A DNA stretch of 64,000 nucleotides from Ilyonectria destructans (lineage: Eukaryota > Ascomycota > Sordariomycetes > Hypocreales > Nectriaceae): NCBI GenBank assembly GCA_020740775.1, contig JAHEWK010000040.1:62001-126000 (forward strand), read 5' to 3'. Numbering within the stretch: position 1 is the first letter of the stretch; every line of letters starts with the position of its first letter. The position numbers and the translations under genes were made by a program. This document shows, one piece after another, positions 1 to 9,054 of the stretch. The notes below the pieces were generated by a model, which saw only the letters and a list, made by a program, of their open reading frames with translations, searched no databases and was not told the DNA's origin.

Positions 1-366
1 GACGTGCCACATTTCATCTTCGCGAAGGTCGAAGGCGCCGAATTCATCACATTCCACCTGTTCTTTCCACATTTGCCATGTCACGACGCCTTCCGTCAAT
101 TGACTAACGAGCAGCTTTCGCGGTAGTTTGATCATATCCGTCCAGCGAACTTGGGCGTTGACTGGCAGGCTGTGAGATAGGCAAGAGAACGTCGCTGGAT
201 CCCCATGACTACTGTGAAATGATGAGTCCATGTTTCCGGCCTGGTTTTGATGTGTCCAAAACATCATCGAGAGTTGAAATAAAGCCTCAGAGAGATCCAG
301 CCAAGTACCACAGGGAGTATCATCCTCTAGGTTGCCGCTGTATCGTCTTACTCCTCTTTGTAATCA
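1..366 (-). CDS. Unknown gene, partial (3' end outside window)
   Basis: One minus-strand frame stays open from an in-frame TGA near 366 to the left edge of the window, about 115 codons, and reads like coding sequence (mixed hydrophobic and charged composition, several Trp). No family is recognised. The first ATG pair in the frame lies near 265-270, so either that is the start or an upstream exon supplies it; the acidic ORF at 348-566 is a candidate but no convincing splice pair joins them. The 3' end lies outside the window, so length and domains cannot be judged. Confidence 0.35.
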
Positions 367-566
367 CTTAATTCATCATTGGAGTCTTCGTCGAGGTCTT
401 GTGCATCAGAGCCTTCATCATCGAACTCTTCATCATCAATCCCCTCTTCGTCCTCATTGCTGTCGCTCTGGTTGTCTGCACAATCCACCCCAGTCCATTC
501 GTTGCATATCTCCTGACAAAGTTCTTCATCACACTTCTCGTCCTGCAACTGGGATACAAGCCGCAA
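348..566 (-). CDS. Short acidic ORF, possibly an upstream exon
   Basis: A 72-codon minus-strand ORF that is strongly acidic, with long Asp/Glu runs from about residue 33 to the end. It lies directly upstream of the partial gene at the window edge and could be its first exon or a disordered acidic leader. It has no recognisable domain. Low-complexity acidic ORFs also arise by chance, so this is weakly supported. Confidence 0.2.
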   Translation of the reverse strand: MRLVSQLQDEKCDEELCQEICNEWTGVDCADNQSDSNEDEEGIDDEEFDDEGSDAQDLDEDSNDELSDYKEE

Positions 567-1072
567 GATATATCACATCATCTTTATCACATCAGGTCGA
601 AATTCCACATTATAAATCTCACAACATTATCGTAGCTTGCATCGCAGTACAGCAATAATACTAACATGTGCGTTATTCTATCGGCCCTATCCAGCCTCCG
701 GGTCATTTGTGCTTCAAGATTTCGGGTGCTCCGTTCAATCGTCAATGACTCTCGGCATGACTCCTCAAACTATCTATTAACCGGAATGAGTATAGCTTTC
801 TTCTTCAACATCAGCAGAACTCACGGTCAGGCGCTCCATCTAGGGCGATAGACTGTGTAGCTTGGGTTCTGACGTGGGAGGTCGTGTCCGACAATAATTC
901 GCGGGTATGGTACGGAACCTTGAAAGATCACGTCGTTAACTTGATGCATACCGCGTTATAATGGGGCACATACGGTGAGTAAAATGCCGAGAGTTATGGT
1001 AAAAAACCAACGGGACCTTGTCTAAGTCTGTAGCGAGGGACAATCCAGTCTGCTTAGTCGCAGGGCCCCATG
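567..1072. other. Intergenic, nothing recognised
   Basis: About 500 bases between the acidic ORF and the 3' end of the NLR-like gene. It should contain the 3' untranslated region and terminator of that gene, but no clear signal is visible. The short ORFs here show no family resemblance. Confidence 0.4.
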
Positions 1073-3847
1073 CTAGCCACCATCGATAGTATCGTCTGGC
1101 TCGTGTCGCACCAAGGCATGAGAACCAGCGCGGCACTTTACGCCAATCTCAGAGCACTCCAGGCAGATATCGAAGTTGCCGCCAGCGCAAATTTCGCAAG
1201 AGTAGTACATGCAGCCAACCGGGATGCATAATGTACAGACATCACACCAACGTGAGTTCTGATCGAACGTTACCGGACTGCTCTTTATGACAGTGTCGTC
1301 GGCGCTGATTTGGGTGCCTACCCTTTCGGCATGATGGAGGAGAAGATGGTGGAGTTTAGGGTTCCCGCTCCGCCTGGCCCACCAGATTAAAGTTCGGCCA
1401 AAGCCATCTTGAGAATCAACACAGGCATCGTCGGCGGCGAGCAAAAACTCTACCGTCTTGGTATGACCGTTTCTCGATGCGGCGAATAAAGGTGTTGTAC
1501 CATACCAGTCCTTGACATTTGACGCGGAAGGACCGTTGGCAAGTAGTACTTGCACCACTTCATGATGTCCCTGCCTGGCGGCGATAAACAATGCTGTGCG
1601 ACCCTGGTCGTCCTTGCTAGTGGCTTCAATATCAGGGTGTTCAAGAAGCAGCTTGACCACTTCGACGTGTCCATTCGATGATGCTGTATGGAGCGGCGTC
1701 CATTCGTCCTTAGTCGCAACAGTGGCATCGGCCCCCTTCTCGAGGAGCAGCTTGACCACGTCAACGTGTCCATTCGATGATGCTACATGTACTGGCGTCC
1801 ATACGTCCTTGATCGCAATAGTGACATCGGCCCCCTTCTCGAGGAGCAGCTTGACCACTTCGATGTGTCCATCCGATGATGCTGTATGTACTGGGGTCCA
1901 ACTGTTGTGGTTGGCAACCGTGATGTCGGCCCCCTTCTCCAGGAGCAGCTTGACTACCTCGATATGTCCCTCAACAGAGGCTAAGTTCAGCGGTGTCCAT
2001 CCGTCCTCAGTCGTAACAGTAGTGTCAGCCCTCTTCTCAAGGAGCAGCTTGACCACCTCGACGTGTCCCCTAACAGAGGCTGAGTTCAGCGGCGTCCATC
2101 CGTCCTCGGTCGCAACAGTGATATCAGCCCCCTGCTCAAGAAGTAGCTTAACCACTTCAACGTGTCCACTTAATGATGCTCTGTGGAGCGGCGTCCGCCC
2201 ATTATTGCTTGGGACTGTCATGTCAGCCCCTTTCTCGAGGAGCAGCTTGACCACTTCGACATGTCCCCCATCAGAGGCTGAGTTTAGCGGCGTCCATCCA
2301 TCCTCAGTCGCAGCAGTAATATCGGCCCCCTCCTTGAGAAGCAGCTTAACTACCTCAATGTATCCATTCGATGATGCTGAGTTTAGCGGCGTCCAACCGT
2401 CCTCAGTCGCAACAGTGATATCAGCCCCCTGCTCGAGAAGTAGCTTGACCACTTCAACATGACCCCCATCAGAGGCTAAGTTTAGCGGCGTCCATCCATC
2501 CTCAGTCGCAGCAGTGATATCGGCCCCCTTCTTGAGAAGCAGCTTGACTACCTCGATGTATCCATTTGATGATGCTAAGTTCAGCGGCGTCCATCTATCC
2601 TCAGTCGCAACCGTGATGTTAGCCCCATTCTCGAGGAGCAGCTTGACCACTTCGACGTGTCCACTATTAGAGGCTGTATTTAATGGTGTCCATCCATCCT
2701 TGGTCGCAACAGTGACATCGGCCCCCTTCTCGAGGAGCAGCTGGACCACTTCAACGTGCCCATTTAATGATGCTCCATAGAGAGGCGTCCATCCGCCCTT
2801 AGTCACAACTGTGATATCGGCTCCCTTCTCGAGGAGCAGCTTGACCACTTTGATGTGTCCGTTAGCAGAGGCTGTATTTAATAGTGTCCATCCGTCCTCA
2901 GTTACAACTGTAATATCGGCTCCCTTCTCAAGGAGTAGCTTAACCACATCAACATGTCCATTCGATGATGCTCCATGGAGCGGTGCCGCCCCGTCCTTGG
3001 TTATAACCTTAGCGTCGGCCCCCTTCTCGAGGAGCAGCTTGACCACTTCCCCGTGTCCATTCAATGACGCTCCATGGAGCGGTGCCACTCCGTCATTGGT
3101 CGCAATAGTGATGTCGGCTCCATTCTCGAGAAGAAGCTTGACCACTTTGACGTGTCCATTGGCAGAGCCTGCATTCAATGGCGTCCATCCGTCCTTAGCT
3201 GTGACCGTGATGTCGGCCCCTTTCTCGAGGAGCAGCTTGACTACCTCGACGTGTCCCCCATCAGAAGCTGAGTTCAGCGGCGTCCATCCATCCTCAGTTG
3301 CGGCGGTGATATCGGCCCCCTTCTTGAGAAGCAGCTTGACCACCTCAACGTATCCATTCGATGATGCTGTATGTACTGGTGTCCAACTGTTGTGGTTGGC
3401 AACTGTGACGTTGGCCTTCGCGTCAAGTAGTGCCTCCACTATAGCCATGTTGCCTTTCGCACAGCTAGCTCCAAGAGGCGTTCTTCCGAAACTGCTCTTC
3501 TCATCTACGTCGTACTTGCGTTCCTTGATAAGATAGATCGCTATGCCCGTCAACCCGAGTTTCGATGCGTAGTATAGAGGGCTGGGCGGCCTAGTCTCCT
3601 TGGCTAGCTCTACTTTCATGAACTCTTCGTCATTGTCCTTCACCTCGTCATCATTTGAATCGAACCACTCCCTCCACGAATTCCAGGTAGGATTCATTCG
3701 ATCAAGCAGCAAATTTGTAACCCTGATCATATCCGCATCATTTGACACTCCCAAGTTAGCATGGTGATACCATGAACCTGCTGCGTAGCCTCGGAACGAC
3801 TTCCCAAGAGGGCCCATAGGTTCCCCGAGCGTGCCTTGCCAGACTTG
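1073..3847 (-). CDS. NLR-like receptor, C-terminal part: ankyrin array and ZZ finger
   Basis: This is the third segment of the HeLo-NACHT-ankyrin gene and keeps the frame of the NACHT part upstream; only the TAG at 3848-3850 separates them. An ATG at 3817 would allow a free-standing 914-aa product. From about residue 80 there are some 22 ankyrin repeats of 33 residues. About 17 of them (roughly residues 150-710) are near copies of each other, with a conserved GHVEVVKLLLEKGAD core and a TPL turn. The last repeats are more divergent. A ZZ-type zinc finger with Cys-x2-Cys pairs follows at about residues 855-905. In fungal NLR-like proteins such repeat arrays are the variable ligand-sensing part. 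Highly similar repeats suggest recent repeat exchange. Ankyrin identity is certain; membership of one gene with the next two entries rests on frame and domain order. Confidence 0.9.
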   Translation of the reverse strand, partial: QVWQGTLGEPMGPLGKSFRGYAAGSWYHHANLGVSNDADMIRVTNLLLDRMNPTWNSWREWFDSNDDEVKDNDEEFMKVELAKETRPPSPLYYASKLGLTGIAIYLIKERKYDVDEKSSFGRTPLGASCAKGNMAIVEALLDAKANVTVANHNSWTPVHTASSNGYVEVVKLLLKKGADITAATEDGWTPLNSASDGGHVEVVKLLLEKGADITVTAKDGWTPLNAGSANGHVKVVKLLLENGADITIATNDGVAPLHGASLNGHGEVVKLLLEKGADAKVITKDGAAPLHGASSNGHVDVVKLLLEKGADITVVTEDGWTLLNTASANGHIKVVKLLLEKGADITVVTKGGWTPLYGASLNGHVEVVQLLLEKGADVTVATKDGWTPLNTASNSGHVEVVKLLLENGANITVATEDRWTPLNLASSNGYIEVVKLLLKKGADITAATEDGWTPLNLASDGGHVEVVKLLLEQGADITVATEDGWTPLNSASSNGYIEVVKLLLKEGADITAATEDGWTPLNSASDGGHVEVVKLLLEKGADMTVPSNNGRTPLHRASLSGHVEVVKLLLEQGADITVATEDGWTPLNSASVRGHVEVVKLLLEKRADTTVTTEDGWTPLNLASVEGHIEVVKLLLEKGADITVANHNSWTPVHTASSDGHIEVVKLLLEKGADVTIAIKDVWTPVHVASSNGHVDVVKLLLEKGADATVATKDEWTPLHTASSNGHVEVVKLLLEHPDIEATSKDDQGRTALFIAARQGHHEVVQVLLANGPSASNVKDWYGTTPLFAASRNGHTKTVEFLLAADDACVDSQDGFGRTLIWWARRSGNPKLHHLLLHHAERVGTQISADDTVIKSSPVTFDQNSRWCDVCTLCIPVGCMYYSCEICAGGNFDICLECSEIGVKCRAGSHALVRHEPDDTIDGG

Positions 3848-5292
3848 CTAAAAATTGATGTAGTGGAGGCACAACTTGGCGAGTAGAGTGCTTTCAACCG
3901 CTTCGTTGGAAGCCCGCAATCTCTCGTTAGCCAGTAGGAGCTTTTCTTGAGCTACAATGTTGTAGAGGAGATACTGCTTGACCGAGAAATGTGTCAAGTG
4001 CACAGTGATAAAGGCTGGGGAAGGTTCCGAGGGATGGCTCCGGACTTCTAAGAGCGGACCGCAAAGATCTAGTATTTCGCTCTCGATGTAGTCATCGTCA
4101 ACCGAGTCAGGGAGTTCGTCAAGCGGGAAGTCGTTGCAGTCCTCGTGAATAAGTACAGCTTCGGTGATCTCACAAACCGTCAGGGGTCGCAGAGCAAACG
4201 CAGCCCAGCGTAACAGGGAAATCGCCCGAGTTTTATCCTCTTCCTCGAGACCTGCTATTTTCTCCCAATTCCGATCGTAGAGGCGTTCGAGCCCGACTGG
4301 GGTTTTAGCGATAGCGTCCTCAAGCTGCTTCTTGGTTTTGCCTCTACGCAGATGGTTCTCCTGCATCTTCAACCACAGAAACTGGCCCTCGCAGCGGTCG
4401 GCCATTCTCCCGGAAATTTCGCTTTTGATTGCTTCGCTCTTGTTGGATAGCTTCCTGTCGACGATGCTTTTGGAATACAACGCCGTGTCGGCTCGGACGT
4501 CTTCGGGCGATATCTTGTACTCGACAAATCCCGCCCTCGTGTTATCCATCAGAGCATGTCGGATCTCAGGCATATCGCGACTGACGATCAAGATCCGGGT
4601 AGTCGTATCTGCAGCCGCTTTCTTGACAGTCTCGAGAAAGGTCGCGACGGAGATGCTGCTGTTTTCAAACTCGGTACATTCATCCAGACCATCGGCAACC
4701 AGTGTACAGCCGGGTACGGCCTGGAGGAGCTCTCGGATGAGCTTGACGATGGTCACTCGCGTTGCCACCTGGTCCTGTTCGGCTTCCCATCTCTGGCGGA
4801 CCAAGCCGAACGCGTCCGCGTGACGCGACACAATCTGAGAGATCCATGATCTTATGGCCACAAAAGGGTCCTTGCGGCTCTCAAAGTCGGATGAGAAGAA
4901 TATGTGTGCGACGGGCGTCTCCAGCGTGGAGGAGAGGTGTTCGACCACTCTGGCACATAGGATCGTCTTTCCGAACCCGGCAGGTCCGTGAATCCAAAGC
5001 AGCTTGGCGGTCCCTGCCGGAAAGTCGGGTGAGAGCCAGCGGAGAAATGCGGGCTGGTCCAGAATCCAGTCGCAGGTGCCGTCCAGCCTCTTCTGGATGG
5101 AGTCGTCGTAGAGTTCGTTGGCAGAGTGGCGACCGAGCAGCCAGGTGTGGACTTCACATCGAGTCTCGGCTTCGCCCGTTAGCTTCGGGACGGGAATGTG
5201 GTGGGGGTCCGTTATCTTACCTTTGATCTCGCCGTCTATCCGAGCTAGAATCTGTCGAAGCTCGGTTGACCAAGCGTGATGTGAGAATGTTC
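3848..5292 (-). pseudogene. NLR-like receptor, central NACHT NTPase part, ending in a premature TAG
   Basis: Minus-strand segment encoding a NACHT-type NTPase. The Walker A motif GPAGFGKT lies near 4960-4985, upstream of the first ATG in the frame (4948), so this cannot be a stand-alone gene starting there. A Walker B-like LVADGLDE follows near 4690, then a helical region ending near 3851. In fungal NLR-like proteins this module drives nucleotide-dependent oligomerisation. The frame is continuous with the HeLo exon (after the inferred intron 5293-5685) and with the ankyrin segment. The single in-frame TAG at 3848-3850 would cut the product after the NACHT module. CAG to TAG is a CpA to TpA change of the kind made by repeat-induced point mutation (RIP), but one site proves nothing. 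An intron removing the stop is possible but would delete residues that look conserved. Confidence 0.8.
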
Positions 5293-5308
5293 CTGCAAAT
5301 CTCGGTTA

Positions 5309-5639
5309 CCCGTTGGATCATGTGTGGGGCAAGCCCCAAGGCGATCCAACTAAGCAAGCTTAGTTGGCCACAAAATTGCGAGACAGCCACAAAAACGCGA
5401 GACAGCATCAGAGTTGGCGGGGAAATTGGCGTAAATCTGCTAGTACAAAAGGTATATCTGCGGCTCAAAAATTTGGCTCTCGAAAATCGCATCGGGCTCT
5501 CTTCGGTTAACAATCTGATGGCAAAATTCATGTGATCTTGATCCTGTCTCGCAGTTTTGTGGCTGTCTCGCAATTTTGTGGCCAACTAAGCTTGCTTAGT
5601 TGGTTCGCCTTGGAGCTTCGCTCCACATGAACCAACGGG
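5309..5639. mobile_element. 331-bp MITE of Tc1/mariner type inside an NLR intron
   Basis: Long terminal inverted repeats start with CCCGTTGG and extend about 90 bp inward with few mismatches; both arms include AACTAAGCAAGCTTAGTT and adjoining CACAAAATTGCGAGACAG. A TA dinucleotide flanks each end (5307-5308 and 5640-5641), the target duplication of Tc1/mariner elements. There is no transposase, so it is non-autonomous. Removing the element and one TA leaves a 60-nt minus-strand intron (GTGCGG...CTAAC...TTTGCAG) that joins the HeLo exon to the NACHT exon in frame. The target TA is the TA of the CTAAC branch-site sequence. Its ends do not match the mariner at 51037-52569. Confidence 0.85.
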
Positions 5640-5685
5640 TAGAACAGCACGACAACCGGGATCAAGCCAACATTCGCATCCGCAC

Positions 5686-6253
5686 CTTGCAGGGGCACAA
5701 GGGCATCAGTACCCCCGGAGTTTGGTCCATGTACCGGCCGTGTAGCCTTCGCGCCGTCAGGAGGAACCAAGTTGTGTAATTGCTGCACCACCCTTCCTAG
5801 CAGGTTGACCTGCTCTGTGCGTTCTCCCCTACCGCCTAACGCCCAAGCAAGCTTTCGCCTCTTGGATTCGGATGGTGCGGTGCGGGAAGGTTGGGCCTGG
5901 CTGGCGCGAAACAACTCATCTTGAGCAAGCCCGGTGCCGGCCAGGAGCGGGCGCCGAGAAGCGCCGTTTGCGTTGCAAATATTGTCGATGATCAGCAAAA
6001 GGTCCCGTACTGCCGAAGATATGTCCGGGTCATCGAGAGCCTGGTGGTGGTCGGCCGACGGCGTCCCTCGGTCGAACCCGACATGCCGGCCCCATTGCTC
6101 GAAGCGGAGCTTTTCAGCCTTGAACTGGGTGTCTAGCACCTGAGAATCAGCCCCGAAAGACCTGTAAGACTGCACCTTCTCAACGGCTTCCAAGCAGGAG
6201 CTGAAGAGGCCGGCAAGCCCAGCGATCCCAACGGCCAGTCCAACAGGCTCCAT
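5686..6253 (-). CDS. NLR-like receptor, first exon: HeLo domain
   Basis: The exon starts at ATG 6253 (MEPVGLAVGIAGL). I chose this over an upstream in-frame codon because the protein family begins here. The first 190 codons resemble the HeLo (prion-inhibition and propagation) domain: a short hydrophobic N-terminal helix, then a helical bundle with a YRSFGxDSQ-like motif near residue 30. In HET-S and related fungal NLR-like proteins this domain is the membrane-targeting cell-death effector placed before NACHT. The exon ends at 5686 at a GT donor, phase 1, and rejoins the NACHT segment at 5292. The full gene would be complement(1073..5292, 5686..6253), 1595 codons before stop, counting the internal TAG. 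Confidence 0.75.
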
Positions 6254-6716
6254 GGCTACGTGCTTTGGTTGCCGTGAATGAATCCGAGGCGGGGTGCCTC
6301 TTGTTTTAGGCGGCTTGGCGAGGCAGCAAGTTTTGCACAGCCACATACGGCAGCCTGCACGTCATGTGCAGCTTGTCGCCCGCAGCATGCAAGTGCAGCT
6401 ATTCTGAGGGGAAAGAGGCGTGTGAAAGCAGTGGGCTGAGGTGGAACCAGGACATATTTTTGTGTGATATTGGGGAGACGGTTCTTATTGTTATAGATGT
6501 AGTGGTCTTTTTAGAGCGATGGGAATGAAATACTCTATGATGTGATAGAAAGATTAACTGGAAGTTGAGTGAATTGGTCCCAAATAATAGCTATGAATGT
6601 TCTCAATTGTGAATACGCAGCACAAGTCTCGAAATTTGAGATTGAACTCTCCCATGGATTGTGAAAAGTGACGTACTCATCCTCCCTGCCATGCATTGGT
6701 CTCTCGTCTACCTGCG
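6254..6716. other. Intergenic: NLR promoter side and serpin 3' side
   Basis: About 460 bases between the 5' end of the NLR-like gene and the stop codon of the serpin; both genes run on the minus strand. The stretch 6470-6650 is AT-rich. No ORF, repeat or RNA gene is recognised. Confidence 0.4.
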
Positions 6717-7838
6717 CTACCGTCCAAAGAAAAGCCCCGTAAAGACCACGGTACCTGATTCACCTAAGCAAATGGAAAATGCAAACGGCCTGTCAAACAC
6801 CAGAATTTCGGGATCGGGGGCTCGGCTCTTCGTCATGAGAACGGCCGTGGCCGCAACGGCCTCGGTACCTTCCTCATCAACTTTGATAATGGCTCTGTGG
6901 ATAATAGCTTGCACCTGGTTTCTTCCCCGCGTCATCTCCGAGAAATCGCCCGCCACGGGGAAGCCGAGCTCGAGCAGCATGGACAGGATCGATAGGCTGC
7001 TGTCGAGGTTGAACTTGGGGAAGCCGAACTTGTCGTACTTTTTGGCGCGGAAAGGTAAAGGCGACTGGCCGCGGTCCATGGCTCGCACGAGTTGTTCCAA
7101 TGACGTGCCTTTGTCAGGCAGATACGCTACGAGAGACATGCTGGCGGATGGCGAAGCCGCTGCATACGGGAGTCTGACGGCTGTGTAGCCAGGTCCCTTT
7201 ACCGTGGCGATCTTCTCCTTGTGGCTGAACATGATGTCTACCTTGCGTACTTCGGTTTCCGTCACGAAAAATGGAGTCTTTTTTTGAGTGAGCTTTCGGT
7301 CGAACTTGGTCTTCCACGTTCCCTTGAAAGCCAGCGCATTGATGAGCGCGATGTGGACTTGGTCCAAATCTTCTTGAGAGAGCATGTCCTTGATCAAATC
7401 TCGCGTGTTGTCGGAGATCCAGGTGTTTATCTCCCCGGCTGCCTCCTGCAAGCTAGGGAATCTCGTGACATGGGCGCCAAAAGAGTTGAGGAACTGGGTG
7501 TAAGCGGGATAAAAGTCGACGTCGGATTCGGCAAAGGCGACGTTCGCCATTGTCACCATTTGGTCGGCGCTGAACACGGCAACGAGAGCGTTGAAAGAAC
7601 CCGAGAGCTCCGAAAGATTACTGAAACCTATTTTTCGGCACAGCTCATCTCTTTGGTCAACGTCGGCTGCACCTGCTAGCATCGCCAAGGCAGTTGCAAT
7701 TGAGAGTGGGGAGATACAGACGCCTTTCGCCGACGTGTCTGTGGCACAGAGTTTCTCCAGTATGTCCCAGCCGAGGACATGGGTTGCTTGAGCGACGCCT
7801 GACATTTCGTAGGTTGATGTAGCTTGCTGGGGAGGCAT
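6717..7838 (-). CDS. Serpin-family protease inhibitor, intracellular
   Basis: A 373-aa single-exon serpin, close to the usual 350-400 aa. The start is set at ATG 7838 because the family N-terminus begins just after it; ATG 7805 is also possible. Visible family features: an N-terminal SPLSIATALAMLAGAA stretch (about residues 45-60), NALAFKGTWKTKF (about 170), and near the C-terminus the hinge EEGTEAVAAT, reactive loop, then DRPFAFSI and a FTGLFFGR end. The hinge has Thr at P14 and small residues at P12-P9, as in inhibitory serpins. The loop around the scissile bond contains MTKSRAP, so P1 is probably Lys, Ser or Arg, favouring trypsin-like targets (inference). There is no signal peptide, so it is probably cytosolic. 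Serpins are uncommon in ascomycetes. It sits alone between an NLR gene and transposon relics, on the same strand as the NLR. Confidence 0.92.
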   Translation of the reverse strand: MPPQQATSTYEMSGVAQATHVLGWDILEKLCATDTSAKGVCISPLSIATALAMLAGAADVDQRDELCRKIGFSNLSELSGSFNALVAVFSADQMVTMANVAFAESDVDFYPAYTQFLNSFGAHVTRFPSLQEAAGEINTWISDNTRDLIKDMLSQEDLDQVHIALINALAFKGTWKTKFDRKLTQKKTPFFVTETEVRKVDIMFSHKEKIATVKGPGYTAVRLPYAAASPSASMSLVAYLPDKGTSLEQLVRAMDRGQSPLPFRAKKYDKFGFPKFNLDSSLSILSMLLELGFPVAGDFSEMTRGRNQVQAIIHRAIIKVDEEGTEAVAATAVLMTKSRAPDPEILVFDRPFAFSICLGESGTVVFTGLFFGR

Positions 7839-8524
7839 ATCAAATCTAGTTTGGCTTTGATATTGGAGATAAGTGACATCGCGATGATGAGGGCGTGAGT
7901 CTGGGATGCCGCTGTTCTGCCTCGCGCAAGTACGGCAGGCGGGATGTCGAGGATCAAGGTCTCGGTGAGACAAGCCCAAGCAAGCTTGATCCGGGTCAAG
8001 GAATCATGCTACCAAGGCCCGGGTTGAAGGAGAGAGCCCGGGGCGGAGCTTGCAACGGCGCGCACGCTTATCGCGCAAACGCGTTCGTGTCGAACGAAGC
8101 GTTCAACGGCGCACTGTCTGGGGCCACGGATGAGGGACGCCGGAATCTAGAGTGGGGTCCCACAATTTCGTCCCCCACATCGTCACCTCTAAATGCCTCA
8201 TTTTAGGTGACATTCCGATATTGCAGTCAACTTCAATCAACGATTTCTCAACGAACATTGCATCAATTGACTATCTACAACTGCCACTGAATATACATCT
8301 GTTCCTTTTCCATTCTTGCAACTTCCATCGCCTCCTTATAAAGATTGGGCCCGTGAACCTCTTCAAAGTGTGACTGCGCCATCGCAGCTTCATAATGAGC
8401 AGATACAATCTCTGGAATGGTTGCAAAGGATGCATTAGGGTCATAATTGACGGCTTTTCGGCCAGTCAGCTTGTGCGATGCCTCTTTTTTCTCGAGGAAC
8501 TCAACTCTCTTTATTAGGGCTGTG
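7839..8524. other. Intergenic with one short unrecognised ORF
   Basis: The serpin promoter region and a stretch up to a Helitron relic. A minus-strand ORF at 8275-8532 (85 codons, Glu/Lys/Ala-rich, probably helical) abuts the relic but resembles no family I know. The stretch 7960-8110 is GC-rich with a run of CG-containing words. No tRNA or clear promoter elements are seen. Confidence 0.35.
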
Positions 8525-8840
8525 TCAGACAATTGGCTCCACAGGGATCATTGATGGCATCAGTAAATTGATGAGAATTATCTAAGGAGCAAGAACTCAG
8601 TGACAAGATGCACTGAGTTGTGTAGCTCTTTATACACAAACGAAAGCGTTGCCTGTTTAGGCAGTAGCAGCTGGCTTGATATGCGACACAGGAGCATGAT
8701 GCCGTCCAGCGACTTGCACCGCGACAGCTGCACGTACAGGCTGTAGGGGTCGCACATGCTCAGAACTGCCTGACCGTCGATATTGGTCGTTCTCGTCCCC
8801 CGCAGTTCCAGCGCCACGCGATCTAACGTTTTTGCCCGGA
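8525..8840 (-). pseudogene. Helitron helicase 3' relic (copy 1)
   Basis: A minus-strand fragment matching the last part of the Helitron helicase at 41611-44041: VALELRGT, then CDPYSLYVQLSRCKSLDGIMLL, helicase motif VI of PIF1-like enzymes. After it comes a different C-terminal tail (KQATLSFVYKELHNSVH) shared with the relic at 21129-21312. Both relics share the boundary word TGTCAGACAATTGG. Upstream helicase motifs are missing, so this is a 5'-truncated remnant of a second Helitron subfamily. Confidence 0.8.
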
Positions 8841-9054
8841 CGAGGAGGAAGAGGAAGAAGAGGAAGAGGACAATTGAGCATTGGTGTTTCCCGATTCGAC
8901 CGTCATGGTGGCGGCTGATGTCTGTAGAATACTTATTTACGGGATTCCGCTGTATCTATCCGTCGTAGTGCTCAAAACGAGTCTAAACACTGGTCTTGGT
9001 TCTCTCACCGACCCGACTCCGCTGGAACAGGAAAGGGCCAGGCAAGGCTCAAAA

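Noticed and set aside
1596..3536. Long plus-strand ORFs opposite the ankyrin array, Ser/Thr-rich and repetitive
   Set aside because: They are the antisense of the ankyrin repeats; their repetition follows the 99-bp unit and they match no family.
4332..5226. Plus-strand ORFs opposite the NACHT region
   Set aside because: Antisense of clear NACHT coding sequence with Walker motifs on the minus strand.
5309..5639. MITE as a deletion derivative of the mariner at 51037-52569
   Set aside because: The terminal sequences differ (CCCGTTGG against CGGAGGGC) and the interiors share nothing obvious.
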